Source: Smittium culicis
Taxonomy: Eukaryota > Kickxellomycota > Harpellomycetes > Harpellales > Legeriomycetaceae
Length of the DNA stretch: 20,138 nt
Assembly (NCBI GenBank): GCA_001970855.1
Contig: LSSN01001483.1
Location: forward strand, 1-20,138
Reading direction: 5' to 3'
How positions within the stretch are numbered: the first letter of the stretch is position 1; every line of letters begins with the position of its first letter. The position numbers and the translations under genes are program-made. Under the pieces are notes generated by a model. The model searched no databases and was not told the DNA's origin. It worked only from the letters and a program-made list of their open reading frames with translations. Of the stretch, positions 1-10,697 are shown piece after piece.

Positions 1-571
1 TTGCCTTTATTTTTGATATTTCGGCTTATTGCCCAGTGTTGAATTTTCGATTTATTATTTTTGGCCTTTCTTTTGGCCAATGAAATCACAGTCTGTCCAG
101 CGGCGTTTTTGGTGCAGTATTTCTTGATCCACCTGGAGCATCCAGTCACCCAGGTGGATTTCTGCGCCTTGATAGGCTGGTTGATTAGGTCGGCGATCCA
201 CGTTTTGGACGCCGGCCACTTGATATATGCACGCTCACGGGCAGTGCTGGTGCGCAGAAACACTGAGCTGATGCCCAGTTCCTCGCGGATCCGCTCCATA
301 GCGGCGTTTTTTCCGACCTTGGCAACCATGCGGGTTGCCTGGTCTATTACGGTTTGAATGGGGCGGCATCGGTTTTCGCTCATACCGAAGGTCTCGCCAC
401 CGTAGCACCCAATAGGTATTCGGCAAACAGCAGTCCTGGTATTCGGCTTGATAGTCCAGGCACTTCTACACCTGATATTCCCTTGAATATGTCATTTATA
501 AAAAAATCGAACAGGATCGGTGAGGCTGGGCCTTCTTTGGAGCTGTTGTTCAGTAATCGATCGGCGATCAA
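1..571 (-). mobile_element. Non-LTR (LINE-type) retrotransposon relic, reverse transcriptase and C-terminal region, internally deleted
   Basis: Read on the minus strand, 571 down to about 420 encodes a piece of reverse transcriptase. It includes PASPILFDFFINDIF, the block that precedes the catalytic motif, and later GLLFA, where a FADD motif should follow. The frame breaks right there: the next codon is GAA, and coding resumes in another frame at about position 419 with IPIGCYGGETFGMS. That frame stays open to the left edge and includes IQTVIDQATRMVAKVGKNAA, IREELGISSVFLRT and KTWIADLINQP. This looks like the region after the polymerase domain of a LINE. The catalytic Asp pair and the DNA between the motifs are missing, so the copy is dead. 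The segment is clearly richer in G+C than the rest of the window, as expected of a recently arrived element. The family is inferred from motifs remembered from fungal LINEs, not from a search. The element runs off the left edge. Confidence 0.75.
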
Positions 572-857
572 TAGTCCATATTTAGGTCCATAAGAATTAT
601 TTGTTTTTTAGTTTACCGTCATGAGTGGGTTAATAAATGGGTATTATTTTTTTAAATGGCTCGATAAAATTCAAGGTATTTTTCATTTCTAGGGAATCCC
701 AGACTCTTTTCCGTTCGAGCATAGCATATCCGTACGCGCTGCAAACAAATTCGCGTCGTTAGAATAACCATGTGAATTAGTTTATTTTTTTATTATATAG
801 ATTTGTACATCCGACAAAAACAAAATTTATAGAAAGGTTCAGCAAGGTGCTAATAAA
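572..857. other. Interval between LINE relic and membrane microprotein gene
   Basis: No gene can be supported here. Positions 652-771 on the minus strand hold a 39-codon open frame with ordinary, GC-richer codon use (it contains RICLQRVRICYARTEKSLGF). It could be a further scrap of the neighbouring retrotransposon or of another element, but no family is recognisable. The rest is AT rich. Confidence 0.3.
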
Positions 858-869
858 TTAGCACTTTGC
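842..869. repeat. 13-bp stem, 2-base loop hairpin over the stop codon
   Basis: Positions 842-854 pair with 857-869, with one G-T wobble and loop AA. The TAA stop of the candidate membrane protein (860-858, minus strand) lies across the loop and stem. This could mark a 3' end structure, but it may be chance in AT-rich DNA. Confidence 0.5.
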
Positions 870-1192
870 AGAAACACACCTAATGGCAATAAATCCAACA
901 ATAAGAAGTATCAGGAGAATAAACAACCAATCAGATCGATGTGTAAAAGAGGACGTGCCAGTAAAGACACATTCCATTATACAGCAGTTGATGTGTGCAT
1001 TCTTTTGACCAGATAAAGCCACTATAAATCTTTTTTAAAATTTAATAGGCTAAACAGGCTTCGAAGAAGCTATTTATTAATCAGTATAATCCAAGTAAAA
1101 TTGAATTTTATATCGATTGCTATCATTAGCATAAAATTGAGGTTATGGGGAGACTTTATAATTCTACTCTAACCATTGGCTACTATTTTCAT
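858..1192 (-). CDS. Candidate 60-residue single-pass membrane protein, two exons
   Basis: Proposed exons on the minus strand are 1192-1174 (ATG plus six codons and one base) and 1021-858. They are joined across a 152-nt intron with donor GTTAGAG and acceptor TTTATAG; the phases agree. The second exon encodes a hydrophilic, Cys-containing part (INCCIMECVFTGTSSFTHRSD) followed by a strongly hydrophobic stretch WLFILLILLIVGFIAIRC and a short tail. That is the profile of a C-terminal membrane anchor. The predicted protein would be a tail-anchored or single-pass microprotein. No family was recognised, and the second exon could instead be the last exon of a longer gene. It lies about 150 bp downstream of the RNF181-like gene on the same strand. 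The stop codon falls inside a perfect-loop hairpin (842-869). The first exon is the weakest part of the model. Confidence 0.4.
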
Positions 1193-1236
1193 TGAGAAAA
1201 TTAGTGGTGCATAAATTTTACGGGGTGTAATAAGCT

Positions 1237-1242
1237 TTTATT
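1237..1242 (-). terminator. Possible polyadenylation signal of the RNF181-like gene
   Basis: AATAAA on the minus strand about 100 nt after the stop codon at 1343. The hexamer is frequent by chance at this composition, so only its position supports it. Confidence 0.3.
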
Positions 1243-1342
1243 GGAGGGAATAAATTAACTATTACGCTCAATAAATGGAAGGAATATAAAAATAAAAAAG
1301 AGTTAACCAATTGTAAAAGCGCTAAATGTAGTTAGAGACAAT

Positions 1343-2386
1343 TTAGCCATACATAAGATCATCCATTTGCTGTCGGTGTAGTTGTTGCTCTTTGATCTTC
1401 TGCCTTTTTATCCAGTCTGGATGGTCAGAGGGCAGCTCAAATCTACAAACTGGGCAAGTGTTGTTCTACTCAAAGCAATAAAGATAAGGTTATAAATTTG
1501 TATAAATTAAATATTTAAGTAAGATTTATTCATCAATTGTTAAAGTACCAGCTCAAGCCACGGAGCAATGCAGCTTCTATCGAATAAGTGCTTGCAAGGA
1601 AGCTTTATTGCATCTAAAGAGCCTGAGTCGTTTCTAGAGGCAAAATTTTCGTTACAAATTACACACGAAACGTCTACCGAGATTAGAAAAAGCAGTTAAT
1701 AAGTTTTTAATATTGCTTAAAGCACAAGGTGATTTTTAAAAACATTATTTAGCATAAACTATTTTACCATGGGGTACGGAATCAAATTCTATGCTTTTGA
1801 GATTATTAATAAACTTTTTCTGAGTAGGATAAGTTCCTGTGCTAAAGTTCATTTTAGGACATTAGAAAAAAATATTCCACTCAATAAAAGAATTCATGGT
1901 ATTAAGCTTAACTATTCTTGTGCAATACTCAAGTCCAATTGCGAAATCATCTCTTCTAAAATTTCATTTCTACCAAGCTCATTATTCAAGATTCTGTTAA
2001 TTCTTAGCTGATTAAAAAAACTAAAAGATAAAAGGGGTATTTTACTTAATTTTATAGGCAGTACTTATTGGAGTTATACAAATTACTTGGATGCAGAGGC
2101 ATATCGATCTTCATCAATATCATCTATAGAGCTACTAGTTGCTTTTACTTCCATAAAATCGTCAACGAAAGAGCTATAATTAAATGTAGGGTTTTTGCTA
2201 CTAGCTAGAAGTAATGCAAAGCGCGTTTTAAGACAATAATATATTATCTTTATAAATAATTAGTTTTTTTGATAAAGTTACATTCTTCAACGCCCAGTTC
2301 ATCTAAGTATAATAGTAAAGTGTGGATATTAAATAAATGAACAAGTTATAGTAATTTATTTCAAAATTACCAAAGTACGAAGACAT
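1343..2386 (-). CDS. RNF181-like RING-H2-type E3 ubiquitin ligase, seven exons, 194 residues
   Basis: Minus-strand exons are 2386-2371, 2302-2282, 2204-2087, 2020-1913, 1841-1768, 1673-1549 and 1465-1343. All six introns are GT-AG (54-95 nt) and the exon phases join to an uninterrupted 194-residue frame. The protein starts MSSYFDELG, matching the start of the RNF181 family (human MASYFDE). A linker with PTQKKFINNLKSI precedes the RING, as in that family. The RING runs from about residue 116 to 161: C116-VI-C119, LPC139-K-H141-LF-D144-RS-C147, then NNTC158-PV-C161. After it come RFELPSDHPDW and a charged, Gln-rich helix ending in DDLMYG. Known RNF181 proteins are about 153 residues, so this one carries a longer acidic N-terminal linker. 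The role would be E3 ligase transferring ubiquitin from an E2 to substrates, probably cytosolic. Odd point: Asp144 stands where the fifth zinc ligand, normally His, is expected. No exon exceeds 125 nt, which hides the gene from ORF scans. Confidence 0.87.
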
Positions 2387-4120
2387 AATTCAGACTGTTA
2401 TTTTATAGAGTATTTAGTTTGGTAATATTTTAATAAGCAACGAGTTCAAGAGTGACTGATATTACGAAGCGGCTAGGTTTCAAATTAAAGTTGGTCTTTA
2501 TTCGCTGGGCCACTTCTTGGTTTCAAATTTCCAGTTAGCTAGAATTTAAAAATTAGCTAGACTTTATTCGCTTATTAGACGATTTTACAACCAATAATTT
2601 TTTTTCGCAATATAAACGTAGCCAAGTTTGCTTAACGAATAGAGCTCTCTGTATGTATTTTTTACTTTGTTGCCATAATTATCAAAAGTTTAATTATAAT
2701 TTTTTTTTAGATAACAGCTAGTGATCTATGTTAAAATACTTTAAAATATTAATAAAACTTAAATAATAAAAAAAAAAAAATAAAATAAAATACTTTAAAA
2801 AAGTCATTTTCCAAACTACAGACACGCATTTTCACCTATAAATAGTCTATGACGAATCAATTTAACTGAGTCTAATATTATATGGCCAGGTTAAATTATG
2901 ATACCAACTTATTGTGAATGGTAATTACTACCTGGAATTTTGTTTATTTTGAATATCTCAAATTAATATTGAAACTTTACCTTAGAAATTTTATTTTATT
3001 TTATGACCCTAAAGGTGAGAAAAAACTCGGTAATATGGTATATAAAGTTAATTATTCAAAAAAGTTTCCAGTATTTTGGCAATACTCATTAGTACTTACC
3101 AAATAATACTGGTTAGAATGTGTAGTATATAAACATTTAAATATTGCCATAGCTAGTAAATTAAGTATCTCGATTTAAAAATTATCACATGACATTGTTA
3201 GGCCACTAATATCGGCGAATTTTAATATTTTTTCTAAATTACAGGATATATATTCATTTATAACATTAGGGTTTAAATACTGTTATTAATGCTTTGATAA
3301 GTTCAATTAGTACATTAAACGGCCTGTGATGATTGGAATAAAAATGGTTTTATGGTAAGATTTGTTAAACGTGCAACTGAGTAGAAAATATTGGAATAAA
3401 AATAGTAGTTTCAAAATTAATTATTTGCTCGAGTTATTTTAAGTTTTTTTAGGCTAAGATTATTTAACTGAAACGCATACCACAAAATATGCAACTTATC
3501 TGAACATTCACAAGTGGTTTAGGTGTAGTATATACGATAGTAACTATTATTTAGACCATTTTTAGTTTATAATTTTACTCTAGATTATGAAAAAAGCTAA
3601 TTGTTTAAGCTTGAAGGCTTCTTTATATTACTAATAGTAGTATTTCTTTCAGTTTATACTGAGAGAAAATATTTTCACTAAATTAAATGTTATGTATGTC
3701 AGTTTTGTGTCGAGATGTTTGGACAACACTTGCAACATGTTCAATCCATGGCCTAAATTAGTAATCTTTGTAATGCGCCAATTATCAGCTTGCTGACTTT
3801 TGATTTATTTTAAAAATTAAATCACAAGTATTAAGTGGCTTAGCCATTATTAGCTTATATGATTGGAACAATAAGTACTATTTACATGAAAAAGTGCTTA
3901 AGAATTTCAACCCCAAGCTGTTGATTTATACTAAAATAGCTTGTTTAAATCTACGCATCTAAATTAAATTCTTCGTATTAATAGCTTTGATGTTTTCAAG
4001 GGGAAAGCAAGCAGTTACATAAATCAATTCTCAAAGTAACAATACTTTGTTTCTAGTCTAAGCATCCTTTTATATTCAGCATTAACCTCAATATAACTCA
4101 GGTACATTTAAGTATAATTT
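2387..4120. other. Divergent intergenic region between the RNF181-like and SNF2/RING genes
   Basis: This 1.7-kb AT-rich spacer should hold the promoters of both divergent genes. An imperfect duplication is visible: GGTTTCAAATT followed by CTTTATTCGCT occurs at about 2476-2506 and again at 2518-2572. A poly-A rich tract lies at 2761-2800. Short open frames occur on both strands (for example minus strand 3649-3804, and plus strand 2918-3106) but none shows a known motif or plausible exon structure. No RNA gene is seen. Confidence 0.5.
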
Positions 4121-7100
4121 ATGGAGCATGTTATAGAATTATCAGATTCGAGCTCTGAATTGGACATAGTGGATTTGTCTATCATATCCAATGAAAAATC
4201 CCAGGCTAGTAACGCACCTAAGGTATCACTGAATGACGATTTATATTCTGATTCTGAGCTTATAACTATTTCTAACGACACGACGCCAAATTTTCAAAAT
4301 AAGAATATAATATCGCTAGACGATTCACCATTTGTATACAAAGATGCAACTCCGATTCATTCAAATTTAATCCACAGCTCTATCATAGACTTAGACTCTT
4401 ACTCGCCTAGCAATATTTCAAGTCATTCAAGCAATATAGATTTTAATCTTAATATCAACAACAGTCCTTCAGAAAAGCTATTCAATTTCCCATTAAATAA
4501 AGTAAAAGATTTATTCGAAACATCTTATCTCAGTAAAGATCTAATTCTAGGTAATTATAATTAACTTTATTCATACTTATTTTAAATGGCTCAAAATTTA
4601 ATTTTTACGTCGAATTAATTTTAGAGAGGCCTACCAAAAGAACTAAAAAAAAAATAATAGCACCTTACAATCAGCTTGAACCCAGTAAAAACTACTCTAC
4701 TAATCCCTCAATAGTTTGGAAATATATAGGCGGAATAGAATGTAAACTAGAAAATTTTAACTATACAGCTTTCGATTTCGATTCAAATCCCTTTATTTAC
4801 TATCCGGTACACATCAATATGCAATCTAAGTCTCCATATTTACTATTAGCCCAAGATCACAATACCCTCGTCACTTATGGAACTCTTGACTCTATTCATA
4901 CTAACTTGATTGCACCGCTATTAGCCAAATCACTTATAAAAATATCTGCAGCATTTCACTGTAATAGAAATTCATCCACTGTTCCTATTCTAATTTCTTG
5001 CTATTCGCTAACATCGCAGCTAACATTTATAGAACCTATTCTTAATAGCATTGCTGGGTTCAATAATAATTACCCTGCTTTAGAACTAGTCAAGTCAAAT
5101 GCAAATAATGCGGCAACCATAGGATCATACGGAAAAAGCTTGAAAACTAGCATATTTTCTAACTTCGATTCCGAGCCTAATCAAAATGATAAAGCACTTT
5201 ATAAAAAAATGTACCTTGAAGATCTATTAGGACCTTTAGCGATTCAGTCTAAGCAAACTTCTGAGTCAAAATACTCAATTACATCTGAATCTAATATACT
5301 TGCTGAAAGTAATCTAAACACTGACCATAAACTAGTCTCTGTTTTTAAAGACTTGAATTACTCAAAAAATAGGAATATTAATAAGAATAAAGACTCTGAA
5401 ACGAATAAGCCAAAAAAAAAATCCGAATATAAAGCTGTTGTAACCAGAATGCCTGATGAGTACATTGAGCCTGAAATTGACAGATATACCTTCAACGACT
5501 CTAGCAGTGTGGTAACAAGCCTATCTGATATGGTTTATAAATCAAAAGAGTCTAACCTAGCTTCTGAAGCTTCAAAGAGAAATTTATGTAAATTGAAAGA
5601 AAATCTCTTCACCTTAACTAACCTACCAGAGGCCACTGTTGATCGCAGAATTAAAACTAAAATGCACCGCCATCAAAAGCAGGCTCTACACTTTATGCTT
5701 GCTAGAGAAACAGTTGGAACAGATATTTTAGATTCAGAGATACCTGTTGATGGGCTTGATGTTATTTCTAGCATAGAAATACCTGACACAGGATCTGCCT
5801 ACGATTCAATTGATAAAACTCCAAAATATAAACTATCATCTGTCTGGTCTAAAATAAAAAATAGCAATAATTCAAATCCAAGTAAAGAGGATATTTACTT
5901 AAATTCAATTACCGGAATCAAAAAAATAGGCAAGCCTGACCCCTGTCTTGGTGGAATTATCGCAGATGATATGGGCTTAGGCAAAACTTTAACTGTAATT
6001 TCTCTGATTTTATCAAAGTCACCAGAATTTAAATTGGGCACTTTAGCAAAAGGAAAAGAGATTTTTTACAGCTCTGATGATAACAACTATAAAATTAACA
6101 AAAAGAAAAAATCTATAAAAAGAAAAAAAACAAGCTCAATAGTTTATTCTGATGAAGACTCTGAAGAGTTTAGCGATTTTGACGCTAGCATAAGTTTCGG
6201 AGGTAATTTAAATTTCTCATACGATTTATTTTTCCTATATAAATAGTTTTTATAACCTGTTTGGCAGCTAATCCTTATTTTTATTTTTTTTGTATTTTTT
6301 TAGAGTCTCATAATCCTCGTACTTCTAGCATTCCTAATTTTGGAAAAACTAAATATACCCTGAAACCAAATAAATATAAAAACAAATTATCTTTTAAACC
6401 AAATTCAAGTTCTTCTAACATCGCCTCAAAAAATGCTATTGATGAGAGATTTTCAACTGAAGACCAAGCAGAAAAGGTATTTTCTGATAAATACCGGGGT
6501 GTGATTTATGCAGGAACGCTAATAGTGTGTCCTCTATCCACAGTATACAACTGGGAAGACCAAATTAAAGCACATACAGCTCGAGGCTCGCTTAGTACTT
6601 ATATTTACCATGGATCTGATCGAACACGATCTGCAAAGTTTCTCAGTAGTTTCGATGTCGTTATAACTACATATAATATCATTTTTAATGAATATGCTAA
6701 AGAAGTTCGCCAACTGAAACCTCAAGACGATACTTCATTCTCAATCCCAGATCGGCCTTATGTTTCACCTCTTCAGCATTTATTTTGGGATCGTGTAGTT
6801 CTTGATGAAGCACATATTATAAAAGATAGAAAAACTTGGCAATCTAGAGCTTCTTGTTCACTTACAGCAAGATCACGGTGGTGCTTGACAGGAACCCCGA
6901 TCCAAAATAGGATAGATGACCTGTTTAGTTTAGTTAAATTTTTACACTTTTCACCGCTAGATTTATGGTATACTTGGGTTAAGTATGTAGGAGCGCCTTT
7001 TCATTCAAATTTATCCGAAAATATTGACGAACTAAAATCTGATAAGCCTAATATTGGAGCACAAAGAGCGCAAATGATCATTCAAACTCTTTGTCTTCGT

Positions 7101-8992
7101 AGAATGAAAAACCAAGTTGATCCGTTCACAGGAAAAAAGTATTTGAATTTACCACCAATTACACATCACTCAAGAATTTTAAAATTTTCGACATCAGAAA
7201 GGAAGCTATATGAAAGCATTAGCTACAAGGCAAAGAAGGCTCTTGATGAATTTATAAGTAGAGATTCTGTTTTAACTAGTTATATGTCTGTTTTGTCTTA
7301 TATTTTAAGACTAAGACAGCTTTGTGTCCACCCAAGCTTAGTGGATAAATCGTTTAAGAACTTTTCTAGTGACAAAAATAATATTCAGAAAAACAAATGC
7401 AAATCTTGCTCAAACATTAAAAATTACAAGATAGACGTACCCGTGAGTTCTAATATTAAAAAAATAGGATTAAAAGGCATTGATATTTTAGATTCTGGAG
7501 ATTCAGATCAAAATACAAATTTTGTCAAAATTCCCAGCTCTTCTATAAATCAGAAAAACGAGTTTGTTGGAAACCCTAAAATCCCGAAGCACGTTTCTGA
7601 CCTAATTTCATATTCAATAAAAAACAATATAGACATTGACTGCAGTTTTTGTGGAATTCAGATAAAAAGCACTAATCCACATTTTGAAAAAACCTCTGTT
7701 ATTACAAATTGTTTACATATGTAAGATCCAATTTTTTTTACAAAGTTTTAGATTTCTAATGAAATTATAAACATTAGAAAAATTAGACAAATTTAGAAAT
7801 ATTATTTAAAACTAAACATTTAAAAAAAATAGGTTCTGTGGCGATTGTTTATTTGAAGCAGTTTCTTCTAATAGCAATAAACTATTTTGCCCAAAATGCA
7901 GCAGTAAACTTAATATAAGCACCGATGTTTACAATTTAAATATCTCTAGTACTGTAAAGCAAAAGTACAAGCTAAAAAAAACGTCCATCTTTTCAATTCC
8001 TAATTCTACCGAATTACCCTCTAACTCTGATGAATCTGACAGTATAGGCTACTCAAAGTTTACAAAAAGCAATGAAAAAGATTCTATTAAAAAATCTGCA
8101 AGTAGCCTTAACTGTACTTGCGAATCTATCTCTAATGACTTAAGCGTCGACACTTATGAAGAAACTGGCCAGACTACTAGTACAAAAATTACATCGCTTT
8201 TAAAAGATTTGCTTGAAATTGAAAAAAAAAACTTCAACTATTCTCAGGGTGAGGGTAATGGATCCAAAAGTAAATCTTCAAAGAAAGATCCTAATATCGA
8301 AAAGTCTGTAGTTTTCTCTCAATGGACATCAGTATTGGATATTGTAGAGGTAGTTTAAGTTTTCCTAATATATTTAACTTTTTTTTTTCCTGTTATTTCT
8401 CAAATGTCTTTTTGTTCCTTCATTTTAGAAAATTTTAACTAGCAATAATATATCATTTGCAAGACTTGATGGAACAATGTCAAGACTTGCTCGTCAAAAG
8501 CAGCAAGAGATATTTTCGAAGGAAAACAATTGTACAGTTATGTTAGTTTCATTAAAAGCTGGAGGTGTAGGTCTAAATTTGACTACTGCAAATAACGTGT
8601 TTATGCTTGATCCTTACTGGAATCCAGCGATTGAAAGTCAGGCTATTGATCGTGTTTATAGATTAGGTCAGAAAAAATCTGTTTCAGTTTTCAGATATAT
8701 GATTTCAAATTCAATTGAAGAAAAAATGGATATATTAAAAAAACGAAAGGCAACAATAGCTGGTGTATCACTAATGGATGAAGATTATCTAAAAACTAAT
8801 CTAAAGGATGGCCTAGGCGCTAAAAAAACAAACATAGAGAGTATTATTGATTTAGATGACTTCGATGATTTAGATCAGGGCGATCTAGAAAAATACGTAG
8901 AAAATAAAGGAGGTTATACAGGAAATTCTGCAGGCGGAACCACTAAAAGCGCTAATTTACAAGATATTTCTTTCATGCTATCAATAGAATAG
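4121..8992 (+). CDS. SNF2-family DNA translocase and RING E3 ligase (HLTF/Rad5-Uls1 type), five exons, 1501 residues
   Basis: Exons are 4121-4550, 4625-6202, 6304-7720, 7833-8349 and 8429-8992. All four introns are GT-AG (74-112 nt) with matching phases. Residues 1-95 hold repeated hydrophobic-acidic patches (VIELSDSS, LDIVDLS, IISLDDS, IIDLDSYS) typical of SUMO-interacting motifs. About residues 170-275 resemble a diverged HIRAN domain (YGTLDSIHTNLIAPLL). The ATPase core has the Q-motif region HRHQKQAL (491-498), Walker A DDMGLGKT (591-598), DEAH (837-840), TGTPIQN (865-871), VVFSQW (1301-1306) and AIDRVYRLGQ (1386-1395). A C3HC4 RING (C1116, C1119, C1139, H1141, C1144, C1147, C1161, C1164) sits between the two helicase lobes, as in Rad5, HLTF and Uls1. 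A Lys/Ser/acid-rich insert of about 130 residues separates Walker A from motif Ia. The expected role is ATP-driven remodelling with ubiquitin ligation at stalled forks or on SUMO-modified proteins, in the nucleus. HIRAN-like traits favour HLTF/Rad5, SIM repeats favour Uls1, so the exact ortholog is open. Confidence 0.93.
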
Positions 8993-10335
8993 AATACATT
9001 TGGCTCCATTATCTGTAACTATTCTCGGTTCGGTAGAATAGCTGAAATAAAGTTATTAACTAGCTAAGAGCGTATCTAATATATATCTCATAAAAAAAAT
9101 CTAAGGATTTAAAACCCTTTTTTCTAAAAACACAAACTTTGATCCTAAAAAAAATCTTTGAAATAAAATTTTAAAATTAAAATTCTGCTTTATTTACTCG
9201 AATTGATCTATTAGTCCTAAATGGTTATTATTTATTGATATTATAGCTGTTTTTCTTATCGCCACATTCTTATCTTTTGCTTTCTCTTTTTTCTGCATTG
9301 AGGTTTATCTTGAATCTTTAAAATATTTCGTATAAATTGATAGTTTTATCTGCATATTTATGTATAATTTTTTTTTTTTTTTAAATTTATTTTAGAAATT
9401 TATTATTGGTGAGTCGCTTTAAATAATGTTCCCGATTTTAGGTATATCTTCTTATCGTTTTTCTGTGAATGTAGTTTAAAAAAAAATTGAATTGGTAGTA
9501 TAAAATAACACTTTAACCATATAGATACAAGATTTCAAAAAAATTTTGAAGCTATTATATTAAGCCGACTAATTAAAATTGTACAATAGACGCTATCAGG
9601 TCTTGGCGTAGGTTTTAATCAAGTCTTTGATTAGTAATATTTAAATAATCACTATTAAATCTTGTCTATTTTTTTCTTTATTTATTGCACAACATTTCAA
9701 TATTCTTTATTGTATTTCTGATTGAAAAGATTTTTGAAATCAAAAAACAAGTTTGATTTATTCATATTATATACCAGAAATTTTAAATGCACATAATTTT
9801 CCTACATTGTAAACGTTGCTTTTCATTTCTATTTATTGTTGTATTTAAAAATTGCGATTTACATAATTTGGGTGAAGCGTGTAATATTTATAAAAATGAA
9901 TCATGGATATCTGTAAGGCCTAAAAATGGAACTTATAGTCATATTTTTTCTACAAACTGCGAAACAATACTCAGAAACACATTAACTATTATTCTACTTC
10001 AATTCATCGTTAACAATATGTTTTAAACATGAAATGGCTTATAATCAAAATTACAGAGTTTTTCTATAAGAGGTAGACGTACAACTCCAAAAATGAATAC
10101 AAGTTAAGAAAAATAATAACCTATTTTATAAAAGCCGAATGGGATAAAAATAGCAAATATAAGTATTTTAGTCATATAAAACTAGAAATTATTTCGAATT
10201 CCATATCTAAGGAGCCCAAAAATTCAAAATTTAGAAAATTTTCATATCATTTTTGGAAATTTAGCTTGTTATTATATAAAAATTTTATTGGGCCTACTCT
10301 GAGCGTTATAATAGCTATGATATATCAAATATAGC
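8993..10335. other. AT-rich intergenic DNA after the SNF2/RING gene
   Basis: It contains the 3' untranslated region and then stop-rich, homopolymer-rich DNA. The 79-codon open frame at 9787-10026 shows no motif and no intron partner, so it is not called. A small hairpin (AATCAA...TTGATT, about 9617-9634) is present. Nothing else is recognised. Confidence 0.5.
9046..9051 (+). terminator. Possible polyadenylation signal of the SNF2/RING gene
   Basis: AATAAA lies 54 nt after the stop codon. Position is favourable, but the hexamer is common in this AT-rich DNA. Confidence 0.35.
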
Positions 10336-10697
10336 CAGTTGCGTCCATTGAAAATAACATATTTGTGAGATTTAATCAATAATTTGACTTATTTTGGAGT
10401 AGAAACAAATATATTTAACCCTAGTTATTTGCGAAATTTCAAGATCTGATAAAAAAAATTTTTATAGTGGCTATTAATTGCTTTAAGAGACTTTTTTTCT
10501 TTATAAATTGGGATTAATTTTTCCCTTTAAAGTGAAAATAAGATTTATTAAAAATCATATGTAGAAAGAGGTAAATTTGAGATTTAGAATTTTTCATAAA
10601 AATGATACATTATAAAATCTTTTTAATTTTAAATTTAATTATTTATTGTCTTATTTATTTTATAATTAAAAAAAACTACGGGTGAATAATCCATTTA

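Noticed and set aside
1769..2011. 80-codon plus-strand open frame
   Set aside because: It runs antisense across exons 4 and 5 of the RNF181-like gene, which has far better support.
3649..3804. Minus-strand open frame of about 50 codons with fairly ordinary composition (contains ITKITNLGHGLNMLQVL)
   Set aside because: No conserved motif, no partner exon with matching phase, and bounded by stops on both sides.
6203..6303. Apparent frame break in the SNF2/RING gene suggesting a pseudogene
   Set aside because: The break, like those near 4551, 7721 and 8350, is a GT-AG intron with consistent phases; the coding sequence is intact.
9787..10026. 79-codon plus-strand open frame
   Set aside because: No domain, no splice partner, and it lies in stop-rich DNA; best explained by chance.
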